DNA of 56,300 nucleotides, taken from an uncultured Phascolarctobacterium sp. (GTDB taxonomy: Bacteria; Bacillota; Negativicutes; Acidaminococcales; Acidaminococcaceae). The position numbers and the translations under genes were made by a program. Of this stretch, positions 47,282 through 54,088 are shown piece after piece (the stretch's first letter is position 1; each line of letters opens with the position of its first letter). Under the pieces are notes generated by a model that saw only the letters and a list, made by a program, of their open reading frames with translations, was not told where the DNA came from and searched no databases. Location of the stretch: NCBI RefSeq assembly GCF_900753045.1, contig NZ_CAADXO010000011.1:1-56300 (forward strand). The letters are read 5' to 3'.

Positions 47282-48562
47282 TTGGCTAAGCTACTGATTA
47301 AAAATATCGAGCTTCTGCATACTCCGAACGGTGAAATGCAGAACATCGCCGTTGAAGATAATAAGATTGTTTATGTAGGCAAGGACGTGCCTGCAGACTT
47401 TGCTGCCGACGAAATCGTTGACGGCAAGGGCAAGCTGGCTACCGCCGGTATGGTCAACACCCACGGCCACGTTTCTATGACATTGCTGCGCAGCTATGCC
47501 GATGATATGGCACTTATGGATTGGCTGCAAAACAAAATCTGGCCGATTGAGGACAAGATGGACGCTAACGACATCTACTGGGGTGCTATGCTGGGCATTG
47601 TAGAAATGCTGAAGGGCGGTACTACCTGCTTTGCCGATATGTACGCCTTCATGGAGGATGTTGCGCGTGCCTGCGCCGAAACCGGTATCCGCGCTAACCT
47701 CAGCCGCGGCCTGATCGGCGTAGCACCGGACAAGGACGTTAAGCTGGCTGAAAACACTGTGCTGGCGAAGAACTGGCAGGGCTATGACAATGGCCGTATC
47801 CGCATCACCTACGGTCCGCACGCTCCCTATACCTGTCCGGTTGATTATCTGGAAAAGGTTATTGCCGAGGCTGCTGCCAACAAGGCAGAAATCCAGATGC
47901 ATCTGTGCGAAACTAAATTTGAGGTTGATACCGTTGTCAAAGAGCATGGCATGACTCCGATTCAGCTGATGGATAAGCTGGGCATGTTTGAGCTGGGCAC
48001 CATTGCTGCGCACTGCGTACATCTGACAGACGAGGATATGGATATCATGGCTGCCAAGCACGTGCGTGTAGCACACAACCCGCAGAGCAACCTGAAGCTG
48101 GCAAGCGGTATCGCACCGGTAGCGGCAATGCTGAACAAGGGCATTTGCGTTGGCCTGGGCACGGACGGTGCTTCCAGCAACAACAATCTGGATATGCTGG
48201 AGGAATGCCGTGCTGCCGCAATGCTGCATAAGGCAACCACCTTTGATCCTCTCGTTGTTCCTGCTAAAAAGGCGTGGGAGATGGCAACCGTTGACGGTGC
48301 CAAAACTCTGGGCTTTGCCGATACAGGACTTCTGGAGGCAGGCCAGCAGGCAGATATCGTACTGTGGGATATGCACAAGCCTTACTGGTATCCGCGTCAC
48401 AATAAGCTGTCCCAGTTGGTTTATGCAGCAAGCAGCACCGACGCCGACACTGTTTTCGTAGCAGGCAAAAAGGTTGTGGAAGCAGGCAAACTGCTGACCT
48501 TTGACGAAGAAAAGATTTATGCGGAAGCTGAGGCTTGCACCAGAAAGCTCTTGAATAAATAG
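47282..48562 (+). CDS. mtaD: 5-methylthioadenosine/S-adenosylhomocysteine deaminase
   Basis: MtaD deaminates 5'-methylthioadenosine and S-adenosylhomocysteine to their inosine analogues. The 426-aa amidohydrolase has the metal-site motifs VNTHGHVSMTLLR near residue 58 (H-x-H), MHLCETKFE near residue 203, AHCVHLTDED near residue 241, and GTDGASSNNNLDML near residue 294. The start is a TTG at 47282: AAGGAAG (47266-47272) is 9 bp upstream and the N-terminus MAKLLIKNIELL fits the family; there is no ATG before the conserved region. With the Asn-type phosphorylase upstream it forms a coherent inosine-route salvage pathway. Confidence 0.93.
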   Translation: MAKLLIKNIELLHTPNGEMQNIAVEDNKIVYVGKDVPADFAADEIVDGKGKLATAGMVNTHGHVSMTLLRSYADDMALMDWLQNKIWPIEDKMDANDIYWGAMLGIVEMLKGGTTCFADMYAFMEDVARACAETGIRANLSRGLIGVAPDKDVKLAENTVLAKNWQGYDNGRIRITYGPHAPYTCPVDYLEKVIAEAAANKAEIQMHLCETKFEVDTVVKEHGMTPIQLMDKLGMFELGTIAAHCVHLTDEDMDIMAAKHVRVAHNPQSNLKLASGIAPVAAMLNKGICVGLGTDGASSNNNLDMLEECRAAAMLHKATTFDPLVVPAKKAWEMATVDGAKTLGFADTGLLEAGQQADIVLWDMHKPYWYPRHNKLSQLVYAASSTDADTVFVAGKKVVEAGKLLTFDEEKIYAEAEACTRKLLNK

Positions 48563-48593
48563 CAATTAGCAGCAAAAGGAGAAATGCAAGAAA

Positions 48594-49436
48594 ATGGCTA
48601 AAATCATTACCAAAGCAAATTTAGCACCTGCTGTTTACGAGTTCGTCGTAGACGCGCCGTTGGTGGCACACAAATGCCATCCGGGACAGTTTGTAATCAT
48701 CCGCACTGACGAATACAGCGAACGTATTCCTCTGACTATTGCGGATTTTGACCGTGAAAAAGGCTATATCACCTTAATCGTGCAGGCTGTGGGCAACACC
48801 ACCAAGCATCTGTGCGACACCTTTAATGAAGGTGATGATATTCTCGACGTAGTAGGTCCTTTGGGACATCCTTCCGAGATGGGCAAGTTCGGTACTGTTG
48901 TAGTAGTTGGCGGCGGCATCGGCGTTGCACCTGTTTATCCCATTGCGCGTGCATACCACGAGCTGGGCAACAAGGTTATCTCCATCATCGGTGCGCGCGA
49001 CAAGGATCTGGTAATCTGGCAGGATAAAATGGCTGCTATCAGCGACGAGCTGATTTTGACCACCGATAACGGCAGTGCAGGCCGCAAGGGCTTTGTAACC
49101 GACCCGCTGCGTGAAATGCTGGAAGCAGGCGAGAAGATTGACCTGGTATTGGCCATCGGCCCTGTTATCATGATGAAAAACGTGGCAGCGACCACCAAAC
49201 CCTTCGGCGTAAAAACTACGGCCAGCCTCAACACCATCATGGTAGACGGCACCGGCATGTGCGGCGGCTGCCGTGTAATGGTTGGCGGCGAGAACAAATT
49301 TGCCTGTGTAGACGGACCGGAGTTTGATGCTCACGAGGTAGATTTTGCAAACCTGGTAATGCGTCAGCAGATGTACAAGGACCAGGAAGCACTGGAATAT
49401 AGCTGTGGAGGTCATTGCAAATGCGTGGAGGAATGA
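48594..49436 (+). CDS. NfnA/SudB-like FAD-NAD(P) oxidoreductase subunit
   Basis: This 280-aa ferredoxin-NADP reductase-type protein is the small subunit of NfnAB/sulfide dehydrogenase-like complexes, which couple NADH, NADPH and ferredoxin. Seen: FAD-binding RIPLTIADF near residue 43, the NAD-binding VVGGGIGVAPVYPIARAY near residue 103, and the C-terminal [2Fe-2S] site with MCGGCRVMVGG followed by FACVDGPEFDAHEVD near residues 222-247. The C-terminus adds YSCGGHCKC. AAAGGAG precedes the ATG. It overlaps the large-subunit gene, so both are made together. In SAM salvage context it may simply share the operon. Confidence 0.9.
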   Translation: MAKIITKANLAPAVYEFVVDAPLVAHKCHPGQFVIIRTDEYSERIPLTIADFDREKGYITLIVQAVGNTTKHLCDTFNEGDDILDVVGPLGHPSEMGKFGTVVVVGGGIGVAPVYPIARAYHELGNKVISIIGARDKDLVIWQDKMAAISDELILTTDNGSAGRKGFVTDPLREMLEAGEKIDLVLAIGPVIMMKNVAATTKPFGVKTTASLNTIMVDGTGMCGGCRVMVGGENKFACVDGPEFDAHEVDFANLVMRQQMYKDQEALEYSCGGHCKCVEE

Positions 49437-50809
49437 GAAATGCTATGCCGGAACAGCCGGCTGATGTGCGTAACAAAAACTTTCAGGAGGTAGCACTTGG
49501 CTACACTAAGGAAATGGCGGTAGACGAGGCACAGCGTTGCCTGAACTGCCCCAAACCGCGTTGTGTAGGCAGCTGCCCGGTTAATATTGATATTCCTAAG
49601 TTTATCCATGAGGTTGCACAGGAAAACTTTGCCGAGGCTTATAAAATCCTTAAGCAGAAGAGCACCCTGCCTGCTGTCTGCGGCCGTGTCTGCCCGCAGG
49701 AAAACCAGTGCGAAGGCAAATGCGTGCTGGGCATCAAGGGCGAGCCTGTAGCAATCGGCCGCCTGGAGCGCTTTGTTGCTGACTATGCGCGTGAGCATGG
49801 CCTGGATAACGATGTAGAAGCTCCGGCAGAACGCAAGGGCAAGAAGGTTGCCGTAGTAGGCAGCGGCCCCAGCGGTCTGACCTGTGCTGGCGATTTGGCA
49901 AAAATGGGCTATGATGTAACCATGTACGAAGCACTGCATGCTGCCGGCGGCGTGCTGATGTATGGCATTCCGCAGTTCCGTCTGCCGAAGGAGATTGTAC
50001 AGCATGAAATCTCCGCACTGAAAAAGCTGGGCGTAAAGATTGTAGTTGACGCTGTTATCGGCCGCACCTTCACCATCAAGGAGCTGATGGAGGAGGAAGG
50101 CTTCAGCGCTGTTTACGTTGGTACCGGCGCCGGTCTGCCGCACTTTATGCAGATTGACGGTGAAAACCTCAACGGCGTATATTCCGCCAACGAATTTTTG
50201 ACGCGTGTAAACCTGATGAAGGCTTACGAATTCCCGAACTACGCTACACCTGTATACGTTGGCAAGAAGGCTGCTATCGTTGGCGCAGGCAACGTAGCAA
50301 TGGACGCAGCGCGTACTGCGAAGCGCCTTGGCGCGGAGCAGGTATATATTGTGTACCGCCGCAGCGAGGAGGAAATGCCTGCGCGTAAGGAAGAAATCGG
50401 CCATGCTAAGGAAGAAGGCATTGAGCTGCGCCTGCTGAACAATCCTGTTGCTATCCTGGGCGATGAAAAGGGCTGGGTTAACGGCCTGAAGTGCATTAAG
50501 ATGGAGCTGGGCGAAGCGGATGCCAGCGGCCGTCGCTCTCCTGTAGCTATCGCAGGCAGCGAGTATGTGCTCGACGTTGACATGGTAGTTATGGCTATCG
50601 GCCAGGGCCCGAACCCGCTGATTAAGCAGACTACTCCTGATCTGGAGGTCAACAAGCGCGGTAACATCGTTGCTGACGAGGCAGGCGCTACCTCTATTCC
50701 AGGCGTATTCGCCGGCGGCGACATCGTAACCGGTGCTGCAACCGTAATCAGCGCTATGGGCGCAGGCAAGAAGGCTGCAGCTGCTATTGACGAGTATCTG
50801 AGCAAGTAA
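49421..50809 (+). CDS. NfnB/GltD-like NADPH-dependent flavoprotein subunit
   Basis: This protein of about 462 aa is of the glutamate-synthase small-subunit/NfnB type and is often annotated gltA. N-terminal [4Fe-4S] cysteines: CLNCPKPRCVGSCPVNIDIP near residue 40 and VCGRVCPQENQCEGKC near residue 84. Dinucleotide folds: VAVVGSGPSGLTCAGDLA near residue 146 and AAIVGAGNVAMDAARTAKRLG near residue 284; closing motif GVFAGGDIVTGAATVISAMGAG read as positions 427-448. With no glutamate synthase large subunit nearby, an electron-bifurcating or transhydrogenase role with the NfnA-like partner is likely. Start: GTGGAGG (49405-49411) suits the ATG at 49421; ATGs at 49433 and 49445 are alternatives. Confidence 0.92.
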   Translation: MRGGMRNAMPEQPADVRNKNFQEVALGYTKEMAVDEAQRCLNCPKPRCVGSCPVNIDIPKFIHEVAQENFAEAYKILKQKSTLPAVCGRVCPQENQCEGKCVLGIKGEPVAIGRLERFVADYAREHGLDNDVEAPAERKGKKVAVVGSGPSGLTCAGDLAKMGYDVTMYEALHAAGGVLMYGIPQFRLPKEIVQHEISALKKLGVKIVVDAVIGRTFTIKELMEEEGFSAVYVGTGAGLPHFMQIDGENLNGVYSANEFLTRVNLMKAYEFPNYATPVYVGKKAAIVGAGNVAMDAARTAKRLGAEQVYIVYRRSEEEMPARKEEIGHAKEEGIELRLLNNPVAILGDEKGWVNGLKCIKMELGEADASGRRSPVAIAGSEYVLDVDMVVMAIGQGPNPLIKQTTPDLEVNKRGNIVADEAGATSIPGVFAGGDIVTGAATVISAMGAGKKAAAAIDEYLSK

Positions 50810-50855
50810 AGTCTGAGAGATTTACTGTTGCATAATTTAATATGAGATAAGTATA

Positions 50856-50902
50856 AAAATCCTATTGCAGGTTTGTAATTTAATCTGCGATAGGATTTTT
50901 TA
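50856..50902. terminator. Intrinsic terminator after the NfnB-like gene
   Basis: AAAATCCTATTGCAG (50856-50870) pairs with CTGCGATAGGATTTT (50885-50899) and a T tract follows; the A-rich left arm makes it usable in both directions. Confidence 0.92.
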
Positions 50903-51030
50903 TTGGTGCCGTTCAAAGAAATAAATAGCCTTAAAGCGTTTCTTTTATCTGCTTAAGGCTGTATAATATAATTATGAATTTGTTTGTTTAGTAATTACTA
51001 TACATTAAGATAAATTTAGGAGGTTTTGAC

Positions 51031-52593
51031 GTGACTGATATTAAGAAGGAACAGGAAAGAGAAGAGCTTCACCGTGCTATTTGGGCGATTGCGGATGAGC
51101 TGCGCGGAGCTGTAGACGGCTGGGATTTTAAGAACTATGTGCTGGGCACTATGTTTTATCGTTTTATTTCTGAGGATTTGACTAATTATATTAACCAAAA
51201 TGAGATTGAAGCAGGTGATGCTGACTTTGATTATGCTAAGATGTCCGATGAGGATGCAGAGGAAGCCTGCGAAGGTCTTATCGAGGAAAAGGGCTTTTTT
51301 ATGCTGCCAAGCGAGCTGTTCTGCAATGTTTGCGCTAATGCAGCCAACGACGAGAACCTTAACGAACGCTTAGAGCGTATCTTTAACAACATTGAGGGTT
51401 CTGCCAAGGGCAGTGAGTCTGAGGCGGATTTCACCGGACTGTTCGATGATTTTGACGTTAACAGCAATAAGCTCGGTGCGACTGTAGCGAAGCGCAACGA
51501 GCGTCTTGCCAAGCTTCTCAACGGTGTGAAGGATATGAATCTTGGTGATATCAATGACCATTCCATAGATGCCTTTGGTGACGCTTATGAATACCTTATG
51601 GGCATGTATGCCTCCGGTGCCGGCAAAAGCGGCGGCGAGTTTTTTACCCCGCCGGAAGTAAGTGTGCTGCTTACGCGCTTGGGCACGGTAGGCAAAAAGG
51701 AAATCAACAAGACTTATGACCCGGCCTGCGGCTCCGGCTCTTTGCTGCTGAAATGCGCTGAGCTTTTGGGCAGGGATGCTGTCTGCAACGGTTTCTATGG
51801 TCAGGAAATCAATATCACTACGTATAACCTCTGCCGTATTAACATGTTCCTGCATAAGATTGGCTTTGATAAGTTTGATATTGCCTGCGAGGATACGCTT
51901 ACCAATCCGCAGCATTGGGATGAGGAACCCTTTGAGCTAATCGTATCCAACCCTCCCTATTCCGTAAAATGGGTTGGTGACGGCGATGCTACCTTGATTA
52001 ACGATCCGCGTTTTGCTCCTGCAGGCGTGCTTGCACCCAAGAGCAAGGCTGATATGGCTTTCATTATGCACAGCTTGTCTTGGCTCGCTGCCAACGGCAC
52101 GGCTGCTATTGTATGCTTCCCCGGTATCATGTACCGGGGTGGTGCGGAGCAGAAAATCCGCAAGTATCTGATAGATAACAACTATGTGGATGCGGTTATT
52201 CAGCTTAGCGGCAGCCTTTTCTTCGGTACGAGCATTGCTACCTGTATTATGGTGCTCAAAAAAGGCAAAAGCGATAACAAGGTTATGTTAATTGACGCTT
52301 CCAAGGAATGCATTAAGGTTACGAATAACAACAAGCTGACGCCTGAAAATATTGACCGCATCGTTGATGTATTTGCCAAACGTGAGGATGTTGCTCATTT
52401 CAGCCATCTGGCGGACTATGCGGAAATCGCCGAGAACGATTTCAATCTTTCTGTTTCTACCTATGTGGAGCCTGAGGACACCCGTGAGAAGATTGATATC
52501 AAAAAGCTCAATGCGGAAATCGCGGAGATTGTGGCCCGTGAGCAGGTTCTGCGCAGCGAAATCGACAAGATTATTGCGGAAATTGAGGGGTAA
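51031..52593 (+). CDS. hsdM: Type I restriction-modification methyltransferase subunit
   Basis: HsdM is the N6-adenine methyltransferase subunit of a type I R-M system. The 520-aa protein has the N-terminal helical HsdM domain (LHRAIWAIADELRG, about 1-150), the SAM-binding motif I DPACGSGSLLLK near residue 230, the catalytic SNPPYS near residue 307, and a C-terminal coiled-coil (about 480-520) that contacts HsdS. TTAGGAGG (51016-51023) with 7-bp spacing selects the GTG at 51031. It is the first gene of hsdM-hsdS-hsdR. Confidence 0.97.
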   Translation: MTDIKKEQEREELHRAIWAIADELRGAVDGWDFKNYVLGTMFYRFISEDLTNYINQNEIEAGDADFDYAKMSDEDAEEACEGLIEEKGFFMLPSELFCNVCANAANDENLNERLERIFNNIEGSAKGSESEADFTGLFDDFDVNSNKLGATVAKRNERLAKLLNGVKDMNLGDINDHSIDAFGDAYEYLMGMYASGAGKSGGEFFTPPEVSVLLTRLGTVGKKEINKTYDPACGSGSLLLKCAELLGRDAVCNGFYGQEINITTYNLCRINMFLHKIGFDKFDIACEDTLTNPQHWDEEPFELIVSNPPYSVKWVGDGDATLINDPRFAPAGVLAPKSKADMAFIMHSLSWLAANGTAAIVCFPGIMYRGGAEQKIRKYLIDNNYVDAVIQLSGSLFFGTSIATCIMVLKKGKSDNKVMLIDASKECIKVTNNNKLTPENIDRIVDVFAKREDVAHFSHLADYAEIAENDFNLSVSTYVEPEDTREKIDIKKLNAEIAEIVAREQVLRSEIDKIIAEIEG

Positions 52594-52649
52594 ATTGCTA
52601 GCCGTGGCTACAGAATAGAAGCTTGCTATTTAGTATAGTTGGAATATTT

Positions 52650-52665
52650 GGCACGCGCGCGTGCC
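52650..52665. repeat. 16-bp perfect palindrome with CG-alternating centre
   Basis: GGCACGCGCGCGTGCC followed by GTTTTC. It may be a weak terminator hairpin between hsdM and the remnant gene, or a Z-DNA-prone site. Confidence 0.6.
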
Positions 52666-52697
52666 GTTTTCTGATGTTACAGAAATGAGGTAGGGTA

Positions 52698-52823
52698 ATG
52701 GGTAAAAATTTAATGACTGATGAATATAATGCTACTCTTATTGATATTAAGAATATAATATTTCAAAGTAGAGATAAGGCAATTTGGCAGACATGTCTGC
52801 CAAATCTTAATTGGTCGCATTAG
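52698..52823 (+). pseudogene. Remnant of a DUF1016/YhcG-type nuclease gene
   Basis: The 41-codon frame begins like the N-terminus of DUF1016 (PDDEXK, YhcG) proteins (LMTDEYNATLIDIKNII) and ends with IWQTCLPNLNWSH, which resembles the L-S-W-S-H motif about 100 residues further on in those proteins. The middle and the whole nuclease domain are absent. DUF1016 genes are frequent passengers within type I R-M operons. The joint coincides with a 24-bp perfect palindrome. The similarity is a manual reading of short segments. Confidence 0.45.
52782..52805. repeat. 24-bp perfect palindrome
   Basis: ATTTGGCAGACA and its exact reverse complement TGTCTGCCAAAT are contiguous. It lies inside the DUF1016-like remnant, 45 bp before hsdS. 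It may be a protein-binding site, a recombination joint, or a hairpin affecting hsdS expression. Confidence 0.8.
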
Positions 52824-52849
52824 GAGAAGGAAGATGGTGATGAAGTATA

Positions 52850-54085
52850 ATGACAAAACTGGAAGAATTAATTGGAAGGCTGTGCCCTGACGGGGTGGAA
52901 TATAAGACTTTAGGAGATGTTGCTACTATTTCCCGAGGTGGCAATTTCCAAAAGAAGGACTTTACAGAACAAGGAAAGCCTTGTATTCATTATGGTCAAA
53001 TATATACACGCTATGGCTTGTTTACAGATAAAACCTTGACATTTATCAATGATGAATGTTTTGCAAAACAAAAATATGCAGAACCTAATGACATTATAAT
53101 GGCAGTTACCAGTGAAAATATTGAAGATATTTGTAAATGTGTTGCTTGGTTAGGTACTGAAAAAGTTGCTGTTAGCGGACATTCTGCTATAATATATCAT
53201 TCGTTAGATCCTAAGTATTTGGCTTATTTCTTTCATTCGCAGCATTTTTTCAATCAAAAGAGAAGATTGGCGCATGGAACAAAAGTGATGGAAGTTACGC
53301 CGGATACTTTAAAGAGTATTCAGCTCCCTGTACCTCCTCTGGAGGTACAACGTGAGATTGTCCGGATTCTGGACAATTTCACGTTCTTATCTACCGAGCT
53401 TGCAGCCGAGCTTGCAGCTCGGCAGAAGCAGTATGAATATTTTAGGGAATTTTTGATTTCTAACAATAAAAGTTATCCAATAAAAGCACTTTCTGAATTA
53501 GGTAATTGGTCTGGTGGTAAAACTCCATTTATGGCAGAAAAAAGTTTTTGGGAAAATGGAACTATACCTTGGATTTCATCTAAAGATATGAAAATGAGCA
53601 CTTTGTCAGATACACAAGATCATATTACGCAAAAAGCACTTAGTGAAGCATCTATGAATTTGTATCCAGCTAACAGCGTTGCTATAGTTACACGTTCTGG
53701 TATTTTAAAACATACACTTCCGGTTGCTTACATACCGTTTCAAACTACAATAAATCAAGATATTAAAATACTTATAGTAAATGATGATATTCTTCCGCGA
53801 TATGCTTTTCACGTTATACAGGCAAAAGGAAAAGAAATTTTAGAAAGATGCAAAAAACAAGGTGGAACAGTAGATTCTTTAGATTTTCAAAAAGTATTAG
53901 CCTTTAAAGTTCCAGTCCCAGATAAAAGTATGCAACAGAATTTAATTGATAAATTAGATCGTTTCGACACTCTTTGCAACGACATCTCCAATGGTCTGCC
54001 GGCAGAGATTAAATTGCTCAAGAAACAATATGAATACTATCGTGACAAGCTTTTAACCTTTAAGGAACTTAAAAAGGAGGCGTGA
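52850..54085 (+). CDS. hsdS: Type I restriction-modification specificity subunit
   Basis: HsdS sets the DNA target of the R-M complex through two target-recognition domains. The 411-aa protein has TRD1 (about 10-160), the first conserved helical region (VQREIVRILDNFTFL..., from residue 165, with RQKQYEYFREFL), TRD2 (about 205-360) and the second conserved region ending with LLKKQYEYYRDKLLTF. Between TRD1 and TRD2 a 12-bp unit (GAGCTTGCAGC-, 53396-53419) is repeated twice and encodes ELAA-ELAA. The ATG at 52850 lacks a close ribosome site; AGGAGAAGG is 20 bp upstream, in front of a short overlapping frame (ATG 52834, stop 52890), so reinitiation is possible. Confidence 0.95.
   Translation: MTKLEELIGRLCPDGVEYKTLGDVATISRGGNFQKKDFTEQGKPCIHYGQIYTRYGLFTDKTLTFINDECFAKQKYAEPNDIIMAVTSENIEDICKCVAWLGTEKVAVSGHSAIIYHSLDPKYLAYFFHSQHFFNQKRRLAHGTKVMEVTPDTLKSIQLPVPPLEVQREIVRILDNFTFLSTELAAELAARQKQYEYFREFLISNNKSYPIKALSELGNWSGGKTPFMAEKSFWENGTIPWISSKDMKMSTLSDTQDHITQKALSEASMNLYPANSVAIVTRSGILKHTLPVAYIPFQTTINQDIKILIVNDDILPRYAFHVIQAKGKEILERCKKQGGTVDSLDFQKVLAFKVPVPDKSMQQNLIDKLDRFDTLCNDISNGLPAEIKLLKKQYEYYRDKLLTFKELKKEA
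53396..53419 (+). repeat. Two-copy 12-bp repeat in the HsdS spacer
   Basis: Two adjacent copies of GAGCTTGCAGC(C/T) encode E-L-A-A twice between the TRDs. Tetrapeptide repeats in this position (for example TAEL in EcoR124-type systems) set the spacing of the two half-sites. Confidence 0.8.
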
Positions 54086-54088
54086 GCC

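Noticed and set aside
47291..48565. 424-codon - strand frame opposite mtaD
   Set aside because: Antisense shadow of a gene with full metal-site motifs.
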